Counted from the first letter of the stretch, positions 1-8,233 are shown. The stretch: 12,000 bases of DNA from Apostichopus japonicus (GCF_037975245.1 NC_092566.1:15483001-15495000), one strand, 5' to 3'. The notes: generated from the letters alone by a model not told the origin. Numbers and translations are program-made.

Positions 1-300
1 GAGGGGCGAAACTGTAGATTCGGCATTGCAAACTATCTAAGCGTAGCGTCACCATGGTTGGCGCGAAGCGTACAAGGAAATTTTGGCTTAAAATGCCTCC
101 CAGATCGCTGGAAATGGCACTTCCCAGGCCTTGTAAGTTGCATCTTAACATTTTCTCTTTTGAAAATAGTAGCGATATCATAAATTTTTTTTTAAAAAAT
201 ATGCTCAAGGGGGGAGGGCGGCTGCCCCCTTCGCCCCCCCCCCTTGGCTACGCGCCTGTCTGGGGGTTCATGTACCCCAGTTAGGGAACCCCTACTATAG
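1..300. repeat. Candidate dispersed repeat fragment with G/C fold-back
   Basis: No gene is visible. The stretch ends in a C/G-rich part quite unlike the AT-rich DNA around it. Two nested foldbacks lie there: 207-220 pairs with 232-245 (13 of 14 positions, 11-nt loop), and CTGGGG at 260-265 pairs with CCCCAG at 275-280. GGGGTTC (263-269) can also pair with GAACCCC (286-292). The phrase 'cttggctacgcgcctg' after the C tract resembles repeat-family text I associate with marine invertebrate genomes, but that is recollection, not a search. The open frame at 54-284 runs straight through the homopolymers (it encodes GGGRLPPSPPP) and is very unlikely to be a protein. Confidence 0.4.
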
Positions 301-891
301 TAGGCTATACTATCAAAAACGCATTCGAACAATTCACCGTAATTTTCTCTACGTTCTCGTCCCGTTTCAGCCCGTCTTATAGCCCGCTGTACTTACAAAC
401 GAGGAGAGCGATATTTAGGCTTACCCCCCTAGGGATCGAACAACGGTGTAAATTCTACACGAAGATCGATAAAAAGCTATAGGGGATTCACAAACCAGAT
501 ACGGTATAGAAACGAAAAGAAGTAGTCTGAAGATACTTTTATAACAGAAAACAGACACTTCTTTACACTGGATTTGTTGAAACGGCTTTACACTTTCATT
601 TTACCGATTTCATTATGTTCAAATCAGAATATTATCTGTTATCTCGCCTTTAATTTCTTCGATCGCAAACTCTTTCTTCACACGAGTTGTCTTTCCCAGC
701 TTATCTTACATTTTATCGTAGAAAGTAAAAAGGAATTTTCAGCGATTGTAAAGTTTGAAAGTCCATTGTGTGATTGTATGTACTTTTGTGTAAAACAAAT
801 TGAGTGCATAGGTTCGTACGTGACAAGCGTCGTCACGTAACACTAACTATGCGGAATCGAAAACCATAGAACATTGTTATAGTTGAAAATA
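301..891. other. AT-rich non-coding stretch, nothing recognised
   Basis: Both strands were read for exons, RNA genes and repeats. The open frame near 574-840 has no recognisable domain, no good translation-start context and a composition typical of translated AT-rich DNA (many F, L, I, C, S). No splice-bounded coding pattern, tRNA box or tandem repeat was found. Confidence 0.5.
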
Positions 892-1024
892 TAGTGTTGC
901 GCCGATAATCGTCTGCGATATCGGTAGGCCTATAGCGGCCGATATTTGCAATATCGGCGGTATATCGGTATCGGTAAAATTTAGCCTGATTGCCGATAAC
1001 CGGAAACCGATATTGAACTTTCTG
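892..1024. repeat. ATCGG/CCGAT-rich patch, probable transposon remnant
   Basis: About eight ATCGG or CCGAT motifs fall within roughly 110 bp, including a perfect hairpin with a 9-bp stem (GCCGATATT at 938-946, AATATCGGC at 950-958) and a 3-nt loop. The left edge reads AGTGTTGCGCCGAT, similar to the CAGTG-type ends of hAT elements. I could not find a matching inverted end or a target-site duplication on the right, so the class is a guess. The minus-strand open frame over this patch (YRYRYTADIANIGRYRPTDIADDYR) simply translates the simple motif and is not a gene. Confidence 0.45.
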
Positions 1025-1507
1025 CCACACCAAAGCCACTAGTTCTTGAAATCATTCATTCTTCTATTGCCAGATGCCTTCACAAAAATACAACCAAATT
1101 GGAAATAATTCATATCTTTGCCATACAGAACGCTATATGGATGTGGTTTTGAAATATGCAGCACCTTTATAAGCAACTACTCACAGTATACTATCCCTTT
1201 AAAAAAAGTGACGTTTAGAAGTACAACGACAGCTATTGCATAAGTTCACTTGCTTTTTTGGGTCTTATTTTAACTGAGAAATTTCCCGTGCTTTGAGTTA
1301 TACTGTACTTAAGACATTTACCTCTGGTTTGCACATTATCAATTTATCATGATCCAAATTTTATGTTTCCCTATCAAGTTTGCATCAATTCGATTTAATT
1401 AAATATTAACTCGGCAATGAGACCAATAGCAAACTCTCACAGGGGTAAATTAAACTCACATAAGACGCCTTGCACTGGGAATCATTCAGCCAATGCCCTA
1501 AATTAAT
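1025..1507. other. AT-rich non-coding stretch, nothing recognised
   Basis: No coding signature, RNA gene or repeat structure is evident. Short A/T runs and scattered TTAATTAA-like text are all that stands out. Confidence 0.5.
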
Positions 1508-1518
1508 AGAGGGCGCTC
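1508..1518 (+). promoter_or_regulatory. CTCF-core-like motif, left member of an inverted pair
   Basis: AGAGGGCGCTC fits the conserved core AGRKGGCRS of the bilaterian CTCF motif, but the upstream CCASY half is poor (TTAAT). A perfect reverse-complement copy lies at 1907-1917. That CTCF binds here is inference only. The pair could instead be the ends of a roughly 410-bp inverted-repeat element, although the similarity hardly extends beyond 11 bp. Confidence 0.2.
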
Positions 1519-1906
1519 TCATATCTCAGTGTACTATTAGAGTTCCTGAACTCTATTTCCCATCTAGTTCTGCCAAACTTGAAAAGATGCAGAGTCTGAA
1601 ATCACTGAAAACTCCTGTCAAGGGTTTTGGGCGGAAACTTTTTGGGCAAACTATACCTGTACGTTCCCTTGACATAGGGTCACAGGTAGAGATTCACTCA
1701 TTCCCTGCCCAATCTCAAATCTGAGTCAGGATTTAGACGTATCTTTACCCTGCTGCCGTTAAGAATATAAACTCAAGTCTTTATTAAAGGTTAGCCTATT
1801 ACTCTTATCCAGAAAAAAACGATTTCTTAGAAAGAGTTACTTACACAGAACAACACTGAAATCTAGAAAAGCTATACATCTCCTCAACCAGGTCACTTTT
1901 TATAAG
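1519..1906. other. Non-coding stretch between the inverted motifs
   Basis: An open frame at 1470-1724 overlaps the left motif and has no recognisable domain. It ends without a splice-like context and nothing supports it as a gene. No internal repeats were seen. Confidence 0.4.
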
Positions 1907-1917
1907 GAGCGCCCTCT
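1907..1917 (-). promoter_or_regulatory. CTCF-core-like motif, right member of an inverted pair
   Basis: GAGCGCCCTCT is the exact reverse complement of the site at 1508-1518. Read on the minus strand it matches the CTCF core again but not the upstream half. A third, looser match (CAGAGGGCGGC on the minus strand) lies at 6665-6675. Confidence 0.2.
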
Positions 1918-2367
1918 TTAATGATAGCTTAGCTTAGCGCGCGTCTGAGAACGTTTTTGTTGGAGCAAAGAAAATAATATAAGCTATTAACACTGTGTAA
2001 CTCGTTGCAGACGTATTGCATCGCGATGTTGGTATTACGTCATGATTTCACGAGAAAAACTTCAAAAATGTTCATTTGTGAACTGTAAACAAACTGGCTA
2101 TTGTAATGAAGCATAACAGTTATGAATCTATTGAATTCTAATAAATGAAAGTATGAACAAATGCGCCTATAAAAAGTCAAATTACACGTTCTGAAGTTAC
2201 GTAGCCAGCATTCACTGTAGATTTGCATTCACTGACAATACGATACGATTAAATTTGGAGATTAACTCTAAAACCTCTTCTTTTTCGGCTGGACTTTCAG
2301 TAGCAAACATTTCTCAGAATTTTTAAATTTCCCGAAAATGTATACAACCTGTATTCTTTTTTTTATC
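1918..2367. other. AT-rich non-coding stretch, nothing recognised
   Basis: No gene, RNA or repeat is supported. The minus-strand frame at 2040-2228 has no recognisable features and lies in ordinary AT-rich sequence. Confidence 0.5.
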
Positions 2368-2392
2368 TTTTTTTTTTTTTTTGGGGGGGGGG
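2368..2392. repeat. T15-G10 homopolymer junction
   Basis: Fifteen T are followed directly by ten G, then a GGTT/GTT-rich run. The same kind of junction occurs in reverse complement at 3186-3210 and in a weaker form at 5154-5181. Confidence 0.9.
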
Positions 2393-3185
2393 TGGTTGTT
2401 GTTGTCTAAAAGGCTATCTTGTTGCTGTATACGCGGGGTTGTCGAAGATGTTTGCGAATGCACGTTCTTTATATTTTAAAAAAAGTCACTTTATTATTTA
2501 CCCTTGTACAACCTGAATTACCCTATATCCTATCTTTTATGCACGATCACGCAATACCCTTCAATATCCTTTTGAACCCAAGAGTTTACTAGGTCAGTTC
2601 GATTGTGAGAAAATTTAAATTCGTTTGTTATCAACACATATATAGTCACAATTAGCGGAAATGACGTCTTGCGTCGGAACACTAACCAAACTTAATCCAT
2701 TAATATGCATTGGCAACTGACTATTGTATTTATTTGGTTTTAATTAAAAAACACTTTGGTTTTAGGGGGACTTTTTTCCCCCATTGAACTTAGATAATAA
2801 ACCGTACCCTACATATAAATTTGTTTTTTTCCTCAAGTGTCGCAGCTAGATCGAATTTCAGTGACGTCCAATGCGTAATGCAACAATTTACGTCATCTTC
2901 GATAACAAATTTTCTCGCCTGTTTTTTTTTATACATTCTAGATTTGAACCCGGCGACCTATCGCTGTATGCAACCATCGCTTCCTGATGTTGGGTATTTG
3001 TCTTATACAGTAGATCAAATTGTCACACATGTAGACTAGTTAATTTGAAGATGTCGTTTGATATTTGTTCTATTACGTGCACACAAACGAACGCGAAACT
3101 ATAAAACCTCACATGCACGACAAGTGAAATGAAGCGTTTCATTGGTGGTCTTCCTTATATATATACGTAAGGAAACGGTAAAAGA
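2393..3185. other. AT-rich non-coding stretch
   Basis: The plus-strand frame at 2821-3039 has no recognisable domain. A short stem (TTCCTTA with TAAGGAA, around 3152-3175) encloses a TATATATA run. Nothing else was seen. Confidence 0.45.
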
Positions 3186-3210
3186 CCCCCCCCCCCAAAA
3201 AAAAAAAAAA
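3186..3210. repeat. C11-A14 homopolymer junction
   Basis: Eleven C are followed by fourteen A, the reverse complement of a T14-G11 junction and so the same architecture as 2368-2392 on the opposite strand. It sits about 30 bp before the candidate dispersed repeat at 3240. Confidence 0.9.
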
Positions 3211-3484
3211 GCTTTTTCTTTATCTACATCATGTTTTGATTGTTTCGGAGGGGTGGCCGACCTAGTGCCCGAAATATGGACCTCAAAACCATAAAATCAT
3301 CAACTTGGTGAAACTTGCATGGGTCCATTAGTTTTGTTTTAAGATTTCATCATGCTAAACTTGTAATAGGTTACTGACTGTGTTATCTCCTGGATACTTT
3401 ATCCATAGACATTAATGTAGTTCTGAGACATTAATGTGTGTAGAAGTATCACATTAAGTACAAGAAGCATATTGTTTTTAGTGG

Positions 3485-3517
3485 AGGTCAAAGGTCATTT
3501 GGGGTCACCAGAGGTCA
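3485..3517 (+). promoter_or_regulatory. Array of four nuclear-receptor-type half-sites (DR1-DR4-DR4)
   Basis: Half-sites AGGTCA (3485-3490), AGGTCA (3492-3497), GGGTCA (3502-3507) and AGGTCA (3512-3517) all lie on the same strand. The first pair is a perfect DR1, the class bound by RXR, HNF4 and PPAR-type receptors. The next two gaps are 4 bp, the DR4 spacing used by TR/LXR-type receptors. The last three half-sites start exactly 10 bp apart, about one helical turn. The motif match is seen directly; receptor binding is inferred, and the array may simply be part of a repeat family. Confidence 0.4.
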
Positions 3518-3603
3518 AATTGTGAAACCCTTGTAAACATGTACATCCTCACTATACATTACGTCAGATTCATGAAGAAACCTGCTCATGTTACATCATC
3601 GAG

Positions 3604-3629
3604 ACCACAATGCATTTTTGCATTCTGGT
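3604..3629. other. Short hairpin with T4 loop
   Basis: Bases 3604-3614 (ACCACAATGCA) pair with 3619-3629 (TGCATTCTGGT), 10 of 11 positions, around a TTTT loop. The only mismatch is C3608 against C3625. It may be a cruciform or a folding element of the surrounding repeat; the stem is too short for a microRNA precursor. Confidence 0.6.
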
Positions 3630-3753
3630 TACAGAAAGGGATTGTTACTGTAATGTGTAAGAAACCCCGTTTATTGAGCCTATAAAATCTTGATTCGATA
3701 CTAAAAGTAACTTTCAGTAATTTTAACCAGCTCCCCTTTCCTCACCCTTTTCA

Positions 3754-3768
3754 CCCCCCCCCCCCCCC
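3754..3768. repeat. C15 homopolymer
   Basis: Fifteen consecutive C in a pyrimidine-rich stretch that starts near 3730. It is the longest G/C run in the window. The tract is likely to vary in length between individuals and may contain assembly error. Confidence 0.9.
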
Positions 3769-4271
3769 TCACACTCGTATCAACTTGCTGGCTATTTATT
3801 TTCTGAATGTTTGTGCTATATGCTGATATTACCATACCAAATATCAACCGTGATATGCTGATTTATTAAATTACAACGTACGGACTTGTTTATTCGTAAC
3901 ATGTTGTTATAAGTTCTTATGGCAATAATCAAAGCTTTTTCATCGACAGAAAATTAAATTCTCCTTCTACAATGGTCCTTTTTGAATATTTAATATTTGA
4001 AAATGAAAATGAAATGAATTTTTAATATTTCTTTGTCTAGCTAATAATTATGATACCTCGGAAGGTTCCGAAAGTATTGAGAACATTTAAGTACGTTTTC
4101 GGGCGCGCTGTATTACTACAGTTCTAATGATGTTTTCTTACGCACACTTATTTTCGTATAGTAGTTTCAAGCACCACTGAAATTTGACTCTAGTCCCTCT
4201 CTTCCGAGAAATCCTAGATTCGTCACTTGAAGCTACAGAATCATCTTACAGATTTATTCACCACTGGACCA
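3769..4271. other. AT-rich non-coding stretch, nothing recognised
   Basis: This holds poly-A/T words such as TTTAATATTT and GAAAATGAAAATGAAATG. No gene or structured repeat was found. Confidence 0.5.
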
Positions 4272-4523
4272 GTGACGTGCACAGAATTTCAAAAGTAGGA
4301 CGGTTGGGGGGGGGGGCGGGGTCAATTACCAATGCTTCGATTGATTTTCTTATGGGGAATGAATCTTTATGGACGTGCTGTAGGCGGACAACAAAAGTAA
4401 TGCTGAGGAGTGATGCTATGCGATTGTTGAGGGCCACCGTCATGTAAGATGTGGGTCTGAGGTGGTTCTGGGGTGTCCCCCCCCCCCCAGAAGAACATTT
4501 CAAAGTTTGCAGGTCAAATTGTG
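4272..4523. repeat. Candidate G-tract repeat, copy A
   Basis: The first 25 bp (4272-4296) match 8234-8258 at 21 of 25 positions. A G11 tract follows at 4306-4316 and a C12 tract at 4477-4488, so the two ends of the region could pair. The wording 'gtgacgtgcacagaatttcaaaagt' before a G run resembles a family I associate with 'GGCGTAGCCAGGATTT...GGGGG' repeats in invertebrates, from memory only. Overlapping open frames on both strands (4184-4447 plus, 4258-4503 minus) run through the homopolymers and are not credible genes. Confidence 0.45.
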
Positions 4524-5153
4524 CATTCTGAGGGCATATTGATACTATAATTAGTTTTATAAGTATAGATCTCAGTGCAAACGTTACAAATTTTCAAAAT
4601 CAGCTATTGCTCTTTTTATTCCATTTAGCTGATCATTTCATGTAAAGTCTGTTAGTTAATGACCGGCAATTTGGGGGAATATTTAGAATCAGGGGTAAAA
4701 TAAATTTAAAGGAAAAAGCTGCTTTATAAAAAGGTTAAGGTCTGGGCTGTTTACTGGGTAGAAAAACAAAACAAAACAAAACAATGTTGTTTCGAAATTA
4801 AAACGTTAGACTTAAAAGACAGACGTTACCTATATTAGTGCTAAGCAATGTTTGGGAAATTAATTAAAAACCATTAAGGAGAAGAAGATGAATTGAACAA
4901 ATGGATTTATTAGTCGCTTGCTCTCTGCAAACGGGTCAAAATTTGGCAAAAGTACATCATCAAGATTGTGTGATTATTCAGTATACAAAGTATAGTACCA
5001 CAACATGAGTATCCCCTTATTGACCCCGATACATGAAACACCGGTAACGTATTATACAATGATGATATGTTAAAATAAGCGTTGTTATATAGGCCTATAG
5101 TTAAAATTGATTTCTTGTGACTGAAGTTGGTTGCTAAGCAAAATTGCTGAACA
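4524..5153. other. AT-rich non-coding stretch
   Basis: Apart from the (AAAAC)4 run at 4763-4782, I see nothing structured. TAGGCCTA at 5090-5097 is a short palindrome that also occurs at 925-932. Confidence 0.5.
4763..4782. repeat. (AAAAC)4 microsatellite
   Basis: Four perfect AAAAC units, with the C residues at 4767, 4772, 4777 and 4782. Confidence 0.9.
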
Positions 5154-5181
5154 TTTTTTTTTAGGGGGAGGGGGGGGGGGG
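5154..5181. repeat. T9-A-G5-A-G12 tract
   Basis: A T run passes into G5, one A and then G12. It is an interrupted version of the T-to-G junctions at 2368 and 3186. The minus-strand frame here (5085-5276) encodes CPPPPPPKKKC from this tract and is spurious. Confidence 0.9.
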
Positions 5182-6028
5182 CATCTATCGGTCAAAATGA
5201 CGTCCTTATATGCCGTGTTTCTAATTTGATGGTAGTTCGTAAATGCATATGGCAACAGCGAAATGAATGATGTCACTACGGCAATTGAGTTGAAAATGTC
5301 TTAGTTTTCCTTTTAATATTTCAATAACTTATCCAGAAAGGGAAATTATATTTTTCTAACGAAAAAAAAAGATGCATTTTGATGAAACACTAAATACAGA
5401 GAATACTAAACAAGCTAAGCAAATATTATAAATGAATAAAGTTTCAAGGATTACCTAACAACAATATCATCAAAAGCAGTAGGAACATTTGCCCAGATGA
5501 CGTCACAGACCACCTATATTGTGATCCAACTTTCTGAAGTATAGTTGAAGGTTTGGCCAGTCAAAATAGGTTCCATTCATTCAACCATATCTAAAGTTAA
5601 CGGGACAAGAGATTGAAATGGAGTTTTCAACTAGCAGTGTGAAATGGTTTTTTCCCTTTTAGTATCAGTGTTTGCCATCAGATTTTTTTTCCCTTTAACA
5701 GCATTCAATAACTTTAAGCGGTGATTTTTTTGGGTATATATCCTAAACACTTTTGAGTTGTGCCTCTCAGATAAGAACCCAAGCCCTTACCTAACTAGGT
5801 TATGAGCATTTCGGTACCATTTCCTTCACTTATTTATTTATGCATCGTCACGCTTTAACTTCCAGGATACCAACGGCGGTATTTTGTTTTTGATATACCA
5901 TAGTTAGGAAATAAAGAGGGACATTTTGGGTGATTACATCATCCTGTTACATATATTATAATATGAACAAGACGCATATCTACCATTAAGTATAAATGTC
6001 TGCTAGTCGTGTACATTATCAATTGATA
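5182..6028. other. AT-rich non-coding stretch with one perfect CRE octamer
   Basis: No gene is supported. TGACGTCA, the palindromic cAMP-response element bound by CREB/ATF factors, lies at 5498-5505 in 'gatgacgtcacagacc', with no TATA or transcript structure nearby that I can point to. Confidence 0.4.
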
Positions 6029-6046
6029 ATATATATATATATATAT
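6029..6046. repeat. (AT)9 microsatellite
   Basis: Nine perfect AT units about 200 bp upstream of the SINE. It may be the tail of an older, opposite-facing element or an independent run. Confidence 0.9.
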
Positions 6047-6114
6047 TCTGTTCAAAGTATCTCTTTACGAGATCCGGCTTTAGGAAGCACAAATGATTTC
6101 GAGTTGGTTAGCAT

Positions 6115-6248
6115 CATGTTTGATCTCTGGAGTAAGGCAAAATATGTCACCAAAAACAGAACTAGTATATTGTTCGATACAGGTGACAAACGCCTACAGT
6201 GGAATTACGACCTTCCTTACCGGTTTCGAACCTCTGGACATACAATCA
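6115..6248 (-). mobile_element. Possible degraded tRNA-like element, opposite strand
   Basis: On the minus strand, 6222-6232 reads GGTTCGAAACC, an exact fit to the RNA polymerase III B-box GGTTCGANNCC. It is followed by GGTAAGGAAGGTCGT and a truncated second T-arm-like phrase ending TTCCACTGTAGGC. The expected A-box on this strand would fall in or next to the SINE head at 6249-6265, and its fit and spacing are poor. The element is therefore either a degraded SINE in reverse orientation or a chance B-box. The left boundary is not defined. Confidence 0.25.
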
Positions 6249-6321
6249 GCGTCCATAGCCATAGTGGTTAGGGTTTCCGCGTAGAGAGTGGGAGGCCCGG
6301 GTTCGAATCCCGGTGGAGGCT
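6249..6321 (+). pseudogene. tRNA-like head of the SINE (anticodon AGA by position)
   Basis: The sequence folds as a cloverleaf. The acceptor GCGTCCA pairs with TGGAGGC at 6314-6320 (6 of 7, one G-G mismatch). The anticodon stem 6276-6280 pairs with 6288-6292 (with G-T wobbles) around a 7-nt loop that has T at position 33 and AGA at 6283-6285. The perfect T stem CCGGG/CCCGG (6297-6301, 6309-6313) encloses TTCGAAT. The D stem is weak. AGA would specify serine, but serine tRNAs need a long variable arm and this has only 4 nt. With the acceptor mismatch and the SINE body downstream, it is a tRNA relic and not a working tRNA gene. Confidence 0.65.
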
Positions 6322-6367
6322 GGAAGTTTTTTCACTGTTCTTGATTTTCCAACTCATCACGATTTTC

Positions 6368-6370
<3 letters not shown>

Positions 6371-6412
<42 letters not shown>
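6371..6412. repeat. (TA)21 microsatellite, SINE tail
   Basis: Twenty-one perfect TA units directly follow the SINE body. It is likely to be highly variable in length. Confidence 0.95.
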
Positions 6413-6417
<5 letters not shown>

Positions 6418-7720
6418 TATTCTTACAATAACTATTAGTACTTAATTCTATTCAGCTGTGTAAACGTGTATAACTTTTGTAATATTTCCTCCTTTTTTTA
6501 CCAAGGTCAGGCCTCGTCAGGCCTGACTGCGTTTCTTACCCTAAATGTCCCATCGGGTACTAAAGACACCCAAACTAGTCCTATGGGATATTGTTACATT
6601 TCATCCGCCATCTTCTTCAGAGAACTTATATTTAAAGGCATTGAAGACTCGCCCCAAACCGCGTGCCGCCCTCTGAAAAAGTTAACTATCCGTCGCTTGC
6701 AATTGAAGTTTTTTTTCTTGTCGCTACAAAATGCAGACAGTAATGAAACGTTATACCTTGTTATCTTTTATCTGGACCTAAGATGCCCATCGCTGCTATA
6801 AACACTGTGTTGTGGGTATTGACCGTAGCTGCATGTATTGACTGTACACTAGTGTCTATAATTACCGACGGTATCAAGCTGTGTGTGTGTATTTTCTGGG
6901 ATCGATGGTGGTGTCTAACACTTCTGTTACACCTCATTCGAAACAAGGTCAGATTACCGGCACCAGACGTTTCTTTGTGCGCGAGTCTTCACTCCCTTTA
7001 ATTTAGTATTCTTCTCTCTAAACAACTTGTTGCCTATATTTAAGGCGGGATTTTGTACCGAGGTTGGTGCACATTTCGTAACAACGCAGAAAAGAAATTC
7101 AATAGAAAAAGTTCGATAGGCTCTCTGGATTTTTAATTGCCTTTATGACAATTGATGAAAACGTAAGATATAATAAAAGATTGTTCCAGCAAAATAAATT
7201 TTATACCTACAATTATTTTGATTATTTATGACGCATTAATGAAAATTTCATGGGGTGACAAAATATTCTAATGTTTGTTTTTAAGTAAATTTTTTCCTGT
7301 TATATTTTGTGATTGTTTATAAGCAACGTGAACAGAGTAAAATTTGAAGACAGAAAAAAGACCTTTAAGCTACTTCCTTTAACCCTTTTTTCGGCAGGAT
7401 GTGAAATACATGAGGACATTTGAAATTAAAAGTTGCCGGATTATTGTATGACTTTTGAGTCAGAATGAAGCAAAGGGGGTATTTAAGGCAAACACGATTA
7501 TATCATGCGACAAACGTCCTTGCCCTTCAATGATAAATAAATTAAACTATTATTTAGAAGCACCTCTTTCCGTTTTTAGGGGATAGATGCTTTTAAATTC
7601 TCGACCAAACACATTTAACCTTAGGGCATAGCCAATAAAACAAAAAGGGGTTTCTATTTTTCTGTTCATCATTTGAATACGATGCCGAAAGCTCACTGTA
7701 ACCTTTGCGATCGTGCTGGC
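6413..7720. other. Long non-coding stretch
   Basis: The longest open frame in the window lies here (6466-6801, about 111 codons) and overlaps or abuts others on both strands at 6761-7001. None shows a recognisable domain, signal peptide of convincing shape or conserved motif, and the stop-free run is modest for this composition. A duplicated GTCAGGCCT (6506-6514 and 6516-6524) forms a perfect 12-bp palindrome GTCAGGCCTGAC at 6516-6527. A CTCF-core-like CAGAGGGCGGC lies on the minus strand at 6665-6675. From 7000 to 7720 the sequence is plain AT-rich DNA. Confidence 0.45.
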
Positions 7721-7734
7721 GTGTGTGTGTGTGT
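7721..7734. repeat. (GT)7 microsatellite
   Basis: Seven perfect GT units, then GGGTGTG. The minus-strand frame across it (7550-7852) encodes HTHTHTH from this run and is not a credible gene. Confidence 0.9.
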
Positions 7735-7749
7735 GGGTGTGACGGCCAG

Positions 7750-8060
7750 TTTGTAAACACGATATCTCAAGAAGCACAGGTTGAGTCAATGTCTTGCTTG
7801 GTAGGTAGATACCCAATGATGAGTTAATGTGCCCTATTGATGTGGTTCCCATCTCATATATATATTGATGAGTGAGCGGGCCTTAACATGAAATTCTTAA
7901 AATCGCAATAACTCTTCAACCGTATATTAATTATTGGTCTTTTTGGCTTAGATCATGAGTAGCATTATGTTACACTTGAAGGGGAATTGTGATACACACC
8001 TGACCATGAACACACAGTCACATGGCACAAGTTATGTTATAGGTCAATGTTTATATGTTA
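7750..8060. repeat. Candidate dispersed repeat fragments
   Basis: Two blocks read like pieces of interspersed repeats. One is 'tttgtaaacacgatatctca' onward (about 7751-7850); the other contains 'aaaatcgcaataactctt' and 'cacacagtcacatggcac' (about 7880-8045). Both phrases resemble the repeat text of the 3240-3640 region or of families I recall from echinoderms, and TTGTAAACA is shared with the 3530 area. The blocks are separated by a short TATATATA run at 7857-7865. There is no coding potential. This call depends on memory of repeat wording and needs alignment. Confidence 0.3.
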
Positions 8061-8233
8061 CACCTCATGCATGTACGATAAATCGACTTATCCACACAAT
8101 GCATTAAAGCAATAATTTGCATTTATTGCAGCCACGTGATGAAAGTTTTAATGGATCTATACCGTGATGAAATAACACACCCATACCCCATTATAAATAA
8201 ATATATCCTTTAGCCCTTTTTTTGTTTGTTGCT

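Larger units (their letters stand above)
3240..3640. repeat. Candidate dispersed repeat with half-site array and hairpin
   Basis: The region is slightly less AT-rich than its neighbours and has no coding potential. It contains two copies of GAGACATTAATGT-like text around 3407-3440, an ordered set of AGGTCA half-sites at 3485-3517 followed by 'cccttgtaaaca', and a hairpin at 3604-3629. The AGGTCA-TTTGG-GGTCACC-AGAGGTCA wording resembles repeats I recall from marine invertebrate genomes, and 'TTGTAAACA' recurs in the 7750 region. This is recollection and pattern sense, not an alignment, and the boundaries are approximate. Confidence 0.35.
6249..6412 (+). mobile_element. tRNA-derived SINE with (TA)n tail
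   Basis: A 73-nt tRNA-like head (6249-6321) is followed by a body of about 45 bp that is not tRNA-related (around 6322-6370) and a (TA)21 tail (6371-6412). That head-body-simple-tail order is the usual architecture of tRNA-derived SINEs, short retroelements transcribed by RNA polymerase III and mobilised by a partner LINE's reverse transcriptase. Internal promoter boxes are present: an A-box-like TAGCCATAGTGG at 6256-6267 and an exact B-box GGTTCGAATCC at 6300-6310. No target-site duplication could be fixed because the tail is a pure dinucleotide run. The wording resembles repeats I recall from sea cucumber, which is recollection only. Confidence 0.7.

Noticed and set aside
3512-4523. Shared 13-mer AGGTCAAATTGTG at 3512-3524 and 4511-4523
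   Set aside because: An exact match of this length is near chance for a window of this size, and the flanks do not extend it convincingly.
925-5097. TAGGCCTA palindrome at 925-932 and 5090-5097
   Set aside because: Only two copies of a short palindrome with no shared flanks.
6249-6321. Functional tRNA-Ser(AGA)
   Set aside because: The variable arm is 4 nt rather than long, the acceptor has a G-G mismatch, the D stem is weak, and a SINE body and tail follow.
6506-6527. Duplicated GTCAGGCCT with a 12-bp palindrome
   Set aside because: A small local duplication with nothing around it to suggest an element or binding array.
6466-6801. Longest open frame (about 111 codons) as a gene
   Set aside because: No recognisable domain, a composition typical of translated AT-rich DNA, and competing frames beside it; this length is expected by chance over 12 kb in six frames.
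6783-7001. Short hydrophobic frame as a membrane protein
   Set aside because: The hydrophobic start looks membrane-like, but a 72-codon frame in T-rich DNA is naturally rich in L, V, I and F. There is no family match, and an opposite-strand frame overlaps it.
7550-7852. Minus-strand 100-codon frame
   Set aside because: It reads through the (GT)7 microsatellite, giving an HTHTHTH run, and into repeat-like sequence.
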